From Candidatus Staskawiczbacteria bacterium (GTDB lineage: Bacteria; Patescibacteriota; Minisyncoccia; Minisyncoccales; Staskawiczbacteraceae), in NCBI GenBank assembly GCA_023245145.1, contig JAHFKW010000003.1, forward strand, positions 49,659 to 98,822: a stretch of 49,164 nt of DNA. Reading direction: 5' to 3'. The notes under the pieces were generated by a model. It was not told the origin of the DNA. It did no database searches and saw only the letters and a program-made list of their open reading frames with translations. Of this stretch, positions 22,732-32,053 are shown one piece after another. Both the position numbers and the translations under genes were made by a program. Numbering within the stretch: the stretch's first letter is position 1; every line of letters begins with the position of its first letter.

Positions 22732-24483
22732 AATGTCGAGCCTCAACGCCTTAAAAAATTCCTCGTAGATGCGGAATTAATTAGCGAAAAAGACTTTGAT
22801 AAGGCTTTGAAAATAAGCCAAGAAAAAAGCCAAAAAATTGGCGATGTTTTGGTTAAATTAAAATATATCGATCAAGCTAAATTAGCCAAGTTTGAAGCTT
22901 ACCTGTTGGGAATCCCCTTTGTTAATATTGAAAAAGAACAAATTAATCCGGATGTGCTAACCATTATTCCCGAGCAAATTGCCCGTGCCCACAACATTAT
23001 TGCTTTTCGCCGGAATGAAAATAATTTAGAAGTGGCCATGTTGGACCCGGAAGACTTGATTACCATTGAATTTATCAAGAAAACCAATCCGTTGCTTAAA
23101 ATCCTGCCCCGCTTTACCACGCCCGATGGTATTAAAAACGCATTGCGCCAATATCAAAAAACCTTGGATCTTGAATTTGGTGATATTTTAAAATCAGACA
23201 CCGCCAATATCAGCCATGTTAGCGATGAACAAAATGATAACCAAAAGTCTGAAGAACTGATAAAAGTGGCTCAAGAGTTACCTATCATTAAGGTGGTAGA
23301 CACGTTGCTTAAGCATTCCATTTTGCAACGGGCTTCGGATGTGCACATTGAACCGCTGGAAAATCAGGTGGTGGTGCGTTTTAGAATTGACGGCATTTTA
23401 CATGATGTAATGTCTCTGCCGTTGGCGACGGCGCAAGGTATTGTGGCCAGAATTAAAGTGTTGAGTAATTTAAAATTGGATGAACATCGTTTACCGCAAG
23501 ATGGCCGATTCAAAATTGAAACTGATGATTACAAATATTCGGTGCGTGTTTCGGTTCTGCCCGTGTTTACCGGCGAAAAAATTGTGATGAGGCTGTTGGC
23601 TGAAAATGTGAGAGTGTTAAGTCTTGAAGACTTGGGGTTTTCAGGCAAAGCTTTGGAACGCATTAAAGTTAACATGAAAAAACCGACGGGTATGATTTTA
23701 ATTACGGGGCCGACGGGGTCGGGAAAAACTACGACGCTCTACGCCATGATGCAAATTTTAAATACACCCAGCGTCAACATTTCCACCGTGGAGGACCCCA
23801 TTGAATACCGCATGCCCCGCATTAATCAAACTCAAGTTAATTCCAACATTGGGCTGACATTTGCGGCCGGCCTGCGCTCGTTAGTTCGCCAAGACCCCAA
23901 CATTATTATGGTTGGGGAAATTCGTGATAACGAAACCGCTTCACTAGCCATCAATGCGGCACTGACCGGTCACTTGGTGTTAAGTACGCTTCACACCACG
24001 GACGCGGCGGGCGCCATTCCAAGGTTAATTGACATGCAATGCGAGCCGTTTTTGATTGCCTCCACCACCAATGTGGTGATTGCCCAAAGACTGGTCAGAA
24101 AATTTCAGGGCGAAAAAGAAAAATATTCCGTTAAACCCGAGGATTTAGAGAATCTGGAAAAGTATTGCAATTTGGAAAAAATCTTAGAAATTTTAAAAGC
24201 GGAAAAACTGATAAAGCCCAAAGGGACATTAAAAGACATTGAATTGTTTAGACCCAAGCCTTCCAAAGATTCCATAGATGGTTACAAAGGGCGAATGGGG
24301 CTTTACGAAGTTTTACCGGTGACCGACACAATTAAAGAATTAATCATCAAAAAAGCCTCTACGCGCGAAATTAAAGAGCAGGCGATTTTGGAAGGTATGC
24401 GCACCATGTTTGAAGATGGATTTGTAAAGGCGGTGATGGGGCTGACTTCCATTGAAGAAGTTTTGAGAGTTATTATAGATTAA
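22729..24483 (+). CDS. pilB: Type IV pilus assembly ATPase PilB / GspE family
   Basis: The hexameric cytoplasmic ATPase that drives pilus extension, 584 residues. The N-terminal MshEN domain covers about 1-150. The core has 'RASDVHIEPLE', Walker A 'GPTGSGKTTTLYAMM' (near 327), the Asp box 'VEDPIEYRMPRINQTQVN', Walker B 'NIIMVGEIRDNETA' and the His box 'HLVLSTLHTTDAAGAI'. The CxxC zinc pairs usually found after 'RLVRK' are absent; a Lys/Glu-rich stretch stands there. It is followed 5 nt later by pilC. No PilT retraction ATPase or prepilin peptidase is in the window. Confidence 0.96.
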   Translation: MNVEPQRLKKFLVDAELISEKDFDKALKISQEKSQKIGDVLVKLKYIDQAKLAKFEAYLLGIPFVNIEKEQINPDVLTIIPEQIARAHNIIAFRRNENNLEVAMLDPEDLITIEFIKKTNPLLKILPRFTTPDGIKNALRQYQKTLDLEFGDILKSDTANISHVSDEQNDNQKSEELIKVAQELPIIKVVDTLLKHSILQRASDVHIEPLENQVVVRFRIDGILHDVMSLPLATAQGIVARIKVLSNLKLDEHRLPQDGRFKIETDDYKYSVRVSVLPVFTGEKIVMRLLAENVRVLSLEDLGFSGKALERIKVNMKKPTGMILITGPTGSGKTTTLYAMMQILNTPSVNISTVEDPIEYRMPRINQTQVNSNIGLTFAAGLRSLVRQDPNIIMVGEIRDNETASLAINAALTGHLVLSTLHTTDAAGAIPRLIDMQCEPFLIASTTNVVIAQRLVRKFQGEKEKYSVKPEDLENLEKYCNLEKILEILKAEKLIKPKGTLKDIELFRPKPSKDSIDGYKGRMGLYEVLPVTDTIKELIIKKASTREIKEQAILEGMRTMFEDGFVKAVMGLTSIEEVLRVIID

Positions 24484-24488
24484 ATAGT

Positions 24489-25709
24489 ATGCCTAATTAT
24501 TTTTACACTGCTAAATCGTTTGACGGAACGGCTGAAACCGGTGTTTTGCCTGCGCAAGATGAGCGTGAGTTGGCACAGATTTTGAAAGGCAAGGGGATGA
24601 TGTTGATTCGCGGAGTTTTAAGCGACCAGCAAAAAAAGTCTTTTTCGAAAATGAGCATTTCTTTGTTTGGGGTTTCGGCCACGGAAAAAATTATGATGAC
24701 GCGAAACTTGGGGGTAATGTTTTCCACCGGTTTGTCGCTGACAAAAATGTTTGATATTTTGTCGGTGCAAACTAAAAATAAAACCCTCAAAGACGCCCTG
24801 CTAGATGTTAAAGAAAAAATCAATAAGGGCGAAAACCTTTCAGAAGCCCTTAGTCGCTACCCTAAGATTTTTTCTGAGCTGTTTGTGAACATGATTAAAG
24901 TGGGGGAGGAGTCGGGAACTCTAGAAGACATTTTTGCCATTTTAGCACTACAACTTGGCAAAGAACACGAATTAAAGTCCAAAATTGTCAATGCCATGAT
25001 TTATCCATCTATTATTTTGGTGGTGATGGTGTTGATTGGCGGAGTCATTATCACTATTGTGTTGCCGGCTCTGGATACTTTTTTTACGTCGCTCAATGTG
25101 GATATTCCGTTTTACACTCGTGCCTTGCTTTGGATGGGACGGTTTATGTCTGAACGTTGGTATGTGGTGCTAGCGGGTTTAATTGCCTTGGCCGGCGCTT
25201 TATTTGGAGCCTTAAAAACTAAACCGGGAAAATGGCTACTGGACACAATACTGCTTAAACTGCCTTTTGTTTCGCCCATTGTCAAAAAAAGTAATTCCGC
25301 GGCGTTGGTCAGATCATTGAGTTCTTTAATTACCGCGGGGGTCTCTTTAAATCGGGCCTTGGAAATTTCTTCTAAAACATTGGGGAATCACTATTTTAAA
25401 AATGCTGTCATGGAAACTGAAAAACAAATTAAAAAAGGAGAAAAATTGTCCAATGCCTTAAAACCCTATCAAAACTTATTTCCTTTTGGTGTTATTGAAA
25501 TGGTGGAAGTAGGTGAGGAAACAGGAAAAACCGCACCGATTTTAAAAAAGTTAGCTGATTTTTATGAACAAGAAGCCATTAATGCTGTGGAAAAATTGAC
25601 CATTATTATTGAGCCGTTGTTGATTGTGTTTCTGGGACTTTCCGTCGGATTTTTTGCCTTTTCCATTATTCAGCCAATGTATTCTTCGCTTAAAAGTATT
25701 GGAGCATAA
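24489..25709 (+). CDS. pilC: Type IV pilus inner-membrane platform protein PilC / GspF family
   Basis: A 406-residue polytopic membrane protein with the internal duplication typical of PilC: 'TRNLGVMFSTGLSLTKMFDI' in the first half and 'RSLSSLITAGVSLNRALEI' in the second, each followed by 'VGEESGTLEDIF' and 'VGEETGKTAPIL'. Three membrane segments lie near residues 170-195, 218-240 and 375-400. It couples PilB to the growing pilus. It starts 5 nt after pilB and is followed 3 nt later by the first prepilin-like gene. Confidence 0.95.
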   Translation: MPNYFYTAKSFDGTAETGVLPAQDERELAQILKGKGMMLIRGVLSDQQKKSFSKMSISLFGVSATEKIMMTRNLGVMFSTGLSLTKMFDILSVQTKNKTLKDALLDVKEKINKGENLSEALSRYPKIFSELFVNMIKVGEESGTLEDIFAILALQLGKEHELKSKIVNAMIYPSIILVVMVLIGGVIITIVLPALDTFFTSLNVDIPFYTRALLWMGRFMSERWYVVLAGLIALAGALFGALKTKPGKWLLDTILLKLPFVSPIVKKSNSAALVRSLSSLITAGVSLNRALEISSKTLGNHYFKNAVMETEKQIKKGEKLSNALKPYQNLFPFGVIEMVEVGEETGKTAPILKKLADFYEQEAINAVEKLTIIIEPLLIVFLGLSVGFFAFSIIQPMYSSLKSIGA

Positions 25710-25712
25710 GGC

Positions 25713-27470
25713 ATGAATCATAAAACACATAGCATACATCAAAAAGGCTTTACGGTGATTGAGGTGGCAGTCAGTGCCGGAATTTTTGTGGTTTTGGCAG
25801 TAATTGTGGCCCAGGTTTATTTTCTTATTATTAATCAGGTGGTGGCGTATCGGGAACAAATCGCCGTTTCTTCTCTGGCTGATCAATATTTGGAAATTGT
25901 CAGAAACTTGCCATATTCAGCCATTGGCACGGTGAGTGGAAATCCGCATGGCAATTTGGCGGACTCGGTTAACCCGATTAATGCCACAGTTAACGGCGGA
26001 TCCTATCAATTGTATTACGAAGTAACTTATCTTGATGATCCGGCGGATGGAACTATTTTGGCCGGTACCGATTTTGCTTCCGATGACTATAAGCAAATCA
26101 AACTGAACGTAAAAAATATGCAGACTCAAGCCAGCAATAACTTTTTTTCTACCATTGCGCCCAAGGGGCTCGAGGGTTTAGCCAGTGGCGGAGCTTTGAG
26201 TATTCAGGTCTTTGACGCGGTGGGTCAGCCGGTTTTTGGTGCCAGTGTTCATATTCAAAACAGTGCGCTTAATCCCAGTATTGATTTAACTCGAACTTCT
26301 GACGCTGGCGGTAATTGGGTGGAAGTGGGTTTGCCTAATAGTGTTAATTCATATCGCATTACGGTGACAAAAAATGGTTATTCGACGGATCAGACCTATC
26401 CAAATTCGGTGGGAAATCCCAATCCTGTTAAGCCTGATGCCACGGTTTCTAATGGCCAGGTGACGCAAATCAGTTTTTCCATTGATAAAACCAGTACACT
26501 CACTTTTAATGTCCAAGACCAAATTTGCAGTCCTACGGCTTCGATTGATTTGGCAGTGCAAGGTGCTAAATTAATCGGTACGCCCAGTGTTTTAAAGTTT
26601 AATAATAATTACACCTCTAATGGAAGTGGACAAGTTGTTTTAAATAATATTGAGTGGGATACGTACACCCCCGCATTAAGTTCTTTAAATTACATGGTTT
26701 ATGGAACCTCGCCCATTTTGCAAGTCAGCGTTTTGCCAAACACTACCCAGACATTCACGTTGATTGTTGGACCTAAAACTAGCCATGCTTTTTTGGTGAT
26801 TGTAAAAGATTCGGCTAATGGCAATGCGATTGAAGGTGCCACGGTACGTCTGCAGTCCAATAATCCATCGGTGGACAGCAGTAAATATACGGCAGGTTCT
26901 ATTTGGAATCAGCAGGATTGGGCCAGTGGAACTCATGATGGAAATTTAGATATTGATAATATTCCTTCGGGTTTGAGATTACTTTATTTTAATAATCAGT
27001 ATGTTTCTTCCGGTGTTTTTACGTCTTCCATATTTGATACGGGTACAGAGGCTACGGCTTATACGACTTTGGAATGGCAACCGCCAAGCCAAAACCCGGC
27101 CACGGCGCTCAAATTTCAATTGGCCACCAATAATGACAATCTGACCTGGAATTATTTTGGCCCCGATGGAACAGCTAATTCTTATTACACGGTTTCCGGT
27201 ACTACCATTAACGCTATTCATAATAACACTCGCTATATTCGCTACAAAGCTTTTCTTTCAACCACGAATTCAACCCAAACTCCTGTATTAACCAGCATTA
27301 ATATTAATTACGTTTCGGGGTGTTTTACGCCGGGACAAGCTATGTTTGACAGTCTGACTTCCGGAAATAATTATAGCGTCGCCGTCAATGCTACGGGCTA
27401 TCAGACACAAACGATTGATAATATTAATATTTCAGGATACAACGTATTAACTGTTTTAATGACACCTTAG
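25713..27470 (+). CDS. Large prepilin-like protein with type IV pilin N-terminus
   Basis: The 585-residue protein begins with a short basic leader and 'HQKGFTVIEVAVSAGIFVVL', the prepilin cleavage site (after Gly) with Glu5 and the hydrophobic helix. The rest is far larger than a pilin. A carboxypeptidase-regulatory-like beta domain lies near residues 165-240 ('LSIQVFDAVGQPVFGASVHI'), with a similar segment near 350-385 ('HAFLVIVKDSANGNAIEGAT'). A jelly-roll-like region follows. I read it as a tip or minor pilin with adhesive domains. A small hairpin lies directly after the stop. Confidence 0.85.
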   Translation: MNHKTHSIHQKGFTVIEVAVSAGIFVVLAVIVAQVYFLIINQVVAYREQIAVSSLADQYLEIVRNLPYSAIGTVSGNPHGNLADSVNPINATVNGGSYQLYYEVTYLDDPADGTILAGTDFASDDYKQIKLNVKNMQTQASNNFFSTIAPKGLEGLASGGALSIQVFDAVGQPVFGASVHIQNSALNPSIDLTRTSDAGGNWVEVGLPNSVNSYRITVTKNGYSTDQTYPNSVGNPNPVKPDATVSNGQVTQISFSIDKTSTLTFNVQDQICSPTASIDLAVQGAKLIGTPSVLKFNNNYTSNGSGQVVLNNIEWDTYTPALSSLNYMVYGTSPILQVSVLPNTTQTFTLIVGPKTSHAFLVIVKDSANGNAIEGATVRLQSNNPSVDSSKYTAGSIWNQQDWASGTHDGNLDIDNIPSGLRLLYFNNQYVSSGVFTSSIFDTGTEATAYTTLEWQPPSQNPATALKFQLATNNDNLTWNYFGPDGTANSYYTVSGTTINAIHNNTRYIRYKAFLSTTNSTQTPVLTSININYVSGCFTPGQAMFDSLTSGNNYSVAVNATGYQTQTIDNINISGYNVLTVLMTP

Positions 27471-27485
27471 CCCCGCTAAGCGGGG
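27471..27485 (+). terminator. Weak terminator-like hairpin
   Basis: CCCCGC-TAA-GCGGGG forms a 6-bp GC stem immediately after the stop of the large prepilin, followed by AT-rich sequence without a clean T-run. It may only attenuate readthrough to the next pilin gene. Confidence 0.45.
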
Positions 27486-27518
27486 AATTTCAAATTTTTA
27501 ATTTTAAATTTTAAATAA

Positions 27519-27556
27519 TTGACTTCAAATTTTAAATTTCAAACTTCAAATTCACA
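27519..27556. repeat. 38-bp AT-rich micro-repeat cassette, copy 1 (in frame)
   Basis: It matches 33572-33609 at 35 of 38 positions. It is built from 'ttcaaattt/aacttcaaa' units. Here it is read as coding sequence and supplies the TTG start and leader of the prepilin gene. Confidence 0.85.
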
Positions 27557-28157
27557 GAAAGGCTTCACTATTTTAGAATTACTAGTGGCCGTATCTATTT
27601 TTGGTGGTTTGGCTATTTTAGTGGCACTGCTATTTTCTGATGTGTTTTCCGGTTCAAAACAGCAATTGTTGGCGGTTGACAATGTTGAGCAGTCTCGTTT
27701 GGTTGCCTCTCAATTTTTAAATGAAATGCGCAATGCCACCACGGGTGTGAGCGGTGAATATTCTTTGGGGCAAGCAGGTGACCAGCAGATTATTTTTTAT
27801 TCCAAAACTACGGGTACGTCCACTGTTAACCGAATTCGTTATTATGTTTCCGGAACAAAATTATACAAAGGAGTGGTGATTCCTACGGGCAATCCGCTGA
27901 CGTATAATTTGGGATCTGAAGTTGTAAAAGTGGCACAAAATGATTTGACCAATGGCACGGGGCAAGTATTTACATATTATGGCGATACTTACAGTGGCTC
28001 AGAAAATTCTTTGACTCAGCCCATTAACTTAACTGCAGTAAAATTTGTTAAAATTAATTTGACGGTGCTCACCCAAGCTAAAAATAATAGTAATACCACT
28101 TACTCCATCAGCGAAGGAGTCACGATACGGAATTTAAAAACCAATTTAGGAAATTAA
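27519..28157 (+). CDS. Prepilin-like protein, GspJ/minor pilin type, TTG start
   Basis: A 212-residue protein with the prepilin site 'QKGFTILELLVAVSIFGGL' (cleavage after Gly, Glu5 present). The leader 'MTSNFKFQTSNSQ' is encoded entirely by the micro-repeat cassette. The TTG at 27519 is the only plausible start I see in frame, since no ATG or GTG lies between the upstream stop and the cleavage site. The C-terminal part is a beta-rich minor-pilin domain ('RIRYYVSGTKLYKGVVIPTG'). It is probably cleaved by a prepilin peptidase encoded elsewhere. It abuts the next gene. Confidence 0.82.
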   Translation: MTSNFKFQTSNSQKGFTILELLVAVSIFGGLAILVALLFSDVFSGSKQQLLAVDNVEQSRLVASQFLNEMRNATTGVSGEYSLGQAGDQQIIFYSKTTGTSTVNRIRYYVSGTKLYKGVVIPTGNPLTYNLGSEVVKVAQNDLTNGTGQVFTYYGDTYSGSENSLTQPINLTAVKFVKINLTVLTQAKNNSNTTYSISEGVTIRNLKTNLGN

Positions 28158-29545
28158 TGATGCATACCAATAATCATCAAAAGGGCGTAATGCTGATATA
28201 TTTGATTATCACTATTTCTTTGTTTTCCATTATTATGTTGCCGGTGCTGGATATTGTTTCAAAAAAAATGATTATTCTGCGTTCTGCGGTTGGCAAAGAG
28301 CAGGCTCTTCAAATCGCTGAAGCAGGTATTAATTATTATCAATGGCATTTGGCACATTATCCAACTGATTATAAGGACGGCACTGGCCAAAATGGACCGT
28401 ATGTTCACGATTATAAAGATTTTGACACCCAGCAGACGGTGGGTAAATTTAGTTTAGTTGTTACTGCTCCGCCCACAGGTTCCACGATTGTGACTATTCA
28501 ATCAACTGGCTGGATGAATAATGCACCTTCGGTCACACGCACTATTACCACGCGCTTTGGTATCCCATCCATGGCTAAATACGCTTTTTTAAGTAACGAT
28601 ATTATTTGGATCGGTGATACGGAATCCATCAGTGGACAGTTGCTGAGTAATAATGGTATTCGCTTTGATGGCGTCGGAAATGCTCCCATTCAATCCGCTA
28701 AACAAACCTACACTTGTCCGTCTAGTCAAGGTTCTCCTTGTCCTGCTACAAAGAACGGAGTATGGGGGAGTGCTTCTCAAGCTGTGCAAAATTTCTGGCA
28801 ATTTCCAGTTCCGGCGGTGGATTTTTCATCGCTGACCTCCAATTTAGCCAGTATGAAAACATCCGCCCAAAGCGGAGGAATTTATTTACCACCTTCCAAT
28901 GCGCAGGGGTATTCTTTGGTTTTTAATATCGATGGCACTGTTACGGTATACAAAGTGACGAGTCTGTTATCTAACCCAACAGGTTGGGATACTAGCTGGG
29001 TGGCTCATAATGAATATACCGATTATAATGCCAGAACTCTCCAATTCACTCAAAATATTCCGGCCAACGGTATTATTTATGTGGAAGATAAAACTTGGGT
29101 GGAAGGAACGGTTAAGGGTCGAGCTACGGTAGCGGCGGCAAAATTACCATATAATGCTTCAACTGCACCTACACTTTATATTCCTAAGAATATTGTATAT
29201 CAAGCAAAGGACGGGTCTAATGTTTTGGGATTAATTGCTCAAAAAGATGTGGTGGTGACTAATCACGCATCCAACACATTGGAAATTGACGGTGCTTTAA
29301 TTTCTCAAAACGGGGCGGCTCAGTTTTTTTACTACCCCAATAATGTAAAAACTAGCATCACCATTTACGGAGCAATTATGACATATAAACAGTGGACTTG
29401 GAGCTGGGTCAATGGTTCCAATCAAACTACTTCCGGTTATCCCAATACTTTTTCCAATTACGACAGTAATTTGCTTTACGGACCTCCGCCCAGTTTCCCA
29501 TTTTCTTCGTCTGACTATCAAATGCTAAGTTGGACAAGTAATTAA
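28157..29545 (+). CDS. PilX/GspK-like pilus protein with large C-terminal domain
   Basis: A 462-residue protein. The N-terminus 'HQKGVMLIYLIITISLFSII' resembles a pilin helix, with Met-Leu-Ile replacing the usual FTLIE so that Glu5 is absent. That is seen in PilX/GspK-like minor pilins. 'ALQIAEAGINYYQW' is the typical next segment. The large C-terminal region is beta-rich and carries a polymer-like pattern ('ISGQLLSNNGIRFDG', 'VLGLIAQKDVVVTNH'). It is probably assembled at the pilus tip. It shares one base with the preceding stop. Confidence 0.78.
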   Translation: MMHTNNHQKGVMLIYLIITISLFSIIMLPVLDIVSKKMIILRSAVGKEQALQIAEAGINYYQWHLAHYPTDYKDGTGQNGPYVHDYKDFDTQQTVGKFSLVVTAPPTGSTIVTIQSTGWMNNAPSVTRTITTRFGIPSMAKYAFLSNDIIWIGDTESISGQLLSNNGIRFDGVGNAPIQSAKQTYTCPSSQGSPCPATKNGVWGSASQAVQNFWQFPVPAVDFSSLTSNLASMKTSAQSGGIYLPPSNAQGYSLVFNIDGTVTVYKVTSLLSNPTGWDTSWVAHNEYTDYNARTLQFTQNIPANGIIYVEDKTWVEGTVKGRATVAAAKLPYNASTAPTLYIPKNIVYQAKDGSNVLGLIAQKDVVVTNHASNTLEIDGALISQNGAAQFFYYPNNVKTSITIYGAIMTYKQWTWSWVNGSNQTTSGYPNTFSNYDSNLLYGPPPSFPFSSSDYQMLSWTSN

Positions 29546-29559
29546 ATAATCTTATTATC

Positions 29560-29850
29560 ATGAAAAGAGCTGATTTCCCCAACGCTTCGCCATTGCAACC
29601 CCTTCCGCCGGGCGTAGTTTCAAATATTTCTCATAATATCAACTCTCAAAGTCAGGCAAATTACGTTGGGCCGTCTTCGGCTGGCACGGTTGAAATACTC
29701 AATCCTTCTGTGTTAAATATGCCCCAAACTCCCACTCAACCCAAAAATAATTATTATCTCTGGGCGGGTGGCGTAATGCTGGTGATATTTTTACTATTGG
29801 TGCTTGGCTGGGTTTGGTTTAATCGGATAAAGAAAAATGATATACTATAA
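29560..29850 (+). CDS. Small single-TM protein of the pilus operon, unknown
   Basis: A 96-residue protein. The N-terminal 65 residues are Pro/Ser/Asn-rich and probably disordered; a single membrane segment near residues 67-88 ('LWAGGVMLVIFLLLVLGWVW') precedes a short basic tail. I recognise no family. It lies between the prepilin genes and pilM, so it probably takes part in pilus assembly. The following pilM has its own TATACT-6-ATG promoter overlapping this gene's 3' end. Confidence 0.65.
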   Translation: MKRADFPNASPLQPLPPGVVSNISHNINSQSQANYVGPSSAGTVEILNPSVLNMPQTPTQPKNNYYLWAGGVMLVIFLLLVLGWVWFNRIKKNDIL

Positions 29851-29852
29851 GT

Positions 29853-30980
29853 ATGTTTAAGTTTTTAAACTTACAACCGGAAATATTCGGGGTAGATGTT
29901 AATGATTTATCGCTACGGATAGTGAAGCTTAAAAAAAAGCGTAAGGGTTTTGTGGTGGTTTCTTGTAGTGAAGTATTAGTTCCGCCCGATGTTATTAAAG
30001 AAGGGGTTGTTCAAAATCAAGACGCATTAGTGGAGATTATTAAAAAAGCTCTGGCAGGCTCGAAGGGGAAAAAGTTGGGTACACGCTATGCTATTATTTC
30101 ATTGCCCGAAGAAAAGTCTTTTTCACAGGTTATCCAAATGCCTCGTATGACGCATCAAGAATTAGTTTCTGCCGTTCCCCTTGAAGCAGAAAACTATATT
30201 CCTTTGCCTATTGATAAAGTCTATTTGGATTTTCAAATTATTGATAGTCATCAGGGTAATGATAAAAATACGTTAAACCACGTTGATTTGCTGATTAATG
30301 TGATTCCCAAAACTATTGCCGACACCTATGTAGCCTGTTTTAAAAAAGCCGGTCTTATCCCATGTATCTTAGAAGTGGAGTCTCAGGCTATTGCCAGAGC
30401 TTTGATGAAGGAGGGCACCAGTACTTCACCAATTATTTTTATAGACTTGGGCAATGCGAATACTAGTTTTATTATTTTCTCGGGTAACTCTATTCGTTTT
30501 ACGTCTTCCATTCCGATTTCTTCCAATCAACTAACTTTGGCAATTGCTCAAAAAACAAAGGTTAGTTTTGATAAAGCTGAAGAACTTAAATTAAAATTTG
30601 GGTTAACAACGAAAAAAGGAGAAAAAAATTACGACATTGTCAGTGCCATGGATCCATTACTGTCTGATTTGGCCCAACAAATTAAAAAATATATTGAATT
30701 CTATCGTGATCATGTATCTCATGAGTATTTTCCCTTGGAGGGAAACATAGAAAAAATTGTTCTGTGTGGCGGTGGCGCAAATTTAAAAGAACTAACAGAT
30801 TTTTTATTCAAAAAGTTAGCAATTCCGGTTGTCATTGGTGATCCTTGTATTAATTTACTGCCATTAAAGAAAGGGAAAAACTTTTTAATTCCAACTGCTA
30901 AAGCTCAATCCTTTGCTACGGCACTTGGACTGGCACTGCGAGGTGCTAGCCAGGGTTTACTAAACGAATATCATGATTAA
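29853..30980 (+). CDS. pilM: Type IV pilus assembly protein PilM
   Basis: An actin-like cytoplasmic ATPase of 375 residues that docks to the N-terminus of PilN. The first phosphate loop is 'FGVDVNDLSLRIVKLKK'. 'VPLEAENYIPLPIDKVYLD' is the characteristic PilM helix. 'PIIFIDLGNANTSFIIF' is phosphate loop 2 and 'IEKIVLCGGGANLKELTD' the adenosine loop. TATACT (29841-29846) is exactly 6 nt before the ATG, so a leaderless internal transcript is likely. It overlaps pilN by 8 nt. Confidence 0.95.
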   Translation: MFKFLNLQPEIFGVDVNDLSLRIVKLKKKRKGFVVVSCSEVLVPPDVIKEGVVQNQDALVEIIKKALAGSKGKKLGTRYAIISLPEEKSFSQVIQMPRMTHQELVSAVPLEAENYIPLPIDKVYLDFQIIDSHQGNDKNTLNHVDLLINVIPKTIADTYVACFKKAGLIPCILEVESQAIARALMKEGTSTSPIIFIDLGNANTSFIIFSGNSIRFTSSIPISSNQLTLAIAQKTKVSFDKAEELKLKFGLTTKKGEKNYDIVSAMDPLLSDLAQQIKKYIEFYRDHVSHEYFPLEGNIEKIVLCGGGANLKELTDFLFKKLAIPVVIGDPCINLLPLKKGKNFLIPTAKAQSFATALGLALRGASQGLLNEYHD

Positions 30981-31518
30981 TCTTCTTCCTCCACAAGAAA
31001 AAGGAGCATTACGATTTGAACAGCAAAAAAAGCTGGTTATAGTTTTAGGTAATATGGTGATTATCTGTTTATTGTTTTTGATTCTCATGTTACTTTCAGT
31101 TAAATTTTATATCTTGGAAGATGTTAGATACCGCCAAGGCATTTTAGACGAGATTGCCAAAACCAATCAAGGTTCTGACTTAAATGGGTTTAAAAATATC
31201 ATTCAAGATTATAATGCTCGCATGAACACCGCGAATGATTTTTATAAAAATACAAATTCTGTTTCGGTGGCTATTAATAAAATACTTTCCTTACCACGGC
31301 CAGCGGGACTAAAGATAACTCGTATTTTTGTTGAAAATAACATTGGGCCGGTCAAAATATCTTTGGCAGGTTTGGCTGATACCAGGGATAGTCTGCAGGT
31401 GTTTAAAAAAAGTATAGAAACCGACAAAGGAATACAAAATGTTTATTTCCCACCCGAAAGTTGGGTAAAACCGGTCAATATTAATTTTTATATCACCTTG
31501 GAAGTTGATTATGAATAA
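30973..31518 (+). CDS. pilN: Type IV pilus assembly protein PilN
   Basis: The 181-residue protein begins 'MINLLPPQEK', the conserved motif by which PilN binds PilM. One membrane segment follows (about residues 22-45), then a periplasmic-type coiled coil and a ferredoxin-like domain ('ITRIFVENNIGPVKISLAG'). It forms the alignment subcomplex with PilM and PilO. It overlaps both pilM and pilO (by 8 nt each), supporting coupled translation. Confidence 0.92.
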   Translation: MINLLPPQEKGALRFEQQKKLVIVLGNMVIICLLFLILMLLSVKFYILEDVRYRQGILDEIAKTNQGSDLNGFKNIIQDYNARMNTANDFYKNTNSVSVAINKILSLPRPAGLKITRIFVENNIGPVKISLAGLADTRDSLQVFKKSIETDKGIQNVYFPPESWVKPVNINFYITLEVDYE

Positions 31519-32053
31519 TAAGCAAACCATTTACCTTATCTTGGCAATTTTTATAACCACAGCCTTATTATTGGTATTGTTTTTAATATATCCTATTTTT
31601 TCAGACATTAGACTTAGTTCAAAGCGCATTTTGCATCAGCGAGCTCAAATGCAAAATATGGAACTTGAAGACCGCCAACTAACTATTTTTAAAGAAAAAT
31701 ATAAAGAATACCAAAGCAACCTCTTAAAAATCGATAAGTTACTGGTGGATGCCAATAACCCGATTGACTTTATTACTTTTTTAGAATCTGTTGCGCGAGA
31801 TATAAATATCTTAACCGAAATCAAGTTACTGGCTACTCAAGCAAAAAATGTTCCGAAGTGGCCAACGCTCACTTTTCAAATTTTGGCTAATGGGAGTTTT
31901 TCAAATATCATGGCTTTTTCTCAAAAGTTAGAAACGGGTCCATATTTAATAAAGGTCCAGCGTTTGTCAATTACCAAAGAAGAGATATTAGCTGGTAAAG
32001 AAAAAACAGTAGGCATGCAAGCTGATATGATAATACAAGTAGTCATCAAATGA
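31511..32053 (+). CDS. pilO: Type IV pilus assembly protein PilO-like
   Basis: I prefer the ATG at 31511 (180 residues) to the track's TTG at 31505. The layout is PilO: a cytoplasmic stub, one membrane segment ('TIYLILAIFITTALLLVLFL'), a coiled coil (about residues 40-75) and a small alpha/beta domain ('TLTFQILANGSFSNIMAFSQKLE'). Sequence identity to known PilO cannot be judged here; order after pilN supports it. It overlaps the next gene by 4 nt. Confidence 0.82.
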   Translation: MNNKQTIYLILAIFITTALLLVLFLIYPIFSDIRLSSKRILHQRAQMQNMELEDRQLTIFKEKYKEYQSNLLKIDKLLVDANNPIDFITFLESVARDINILTEIKLLATQAKNVPKWPTLTFQILANGSFSNIMAFSQKLETGPYLIKVQRLSITKEEILAGKEKTVGMQADMIIQVVIK

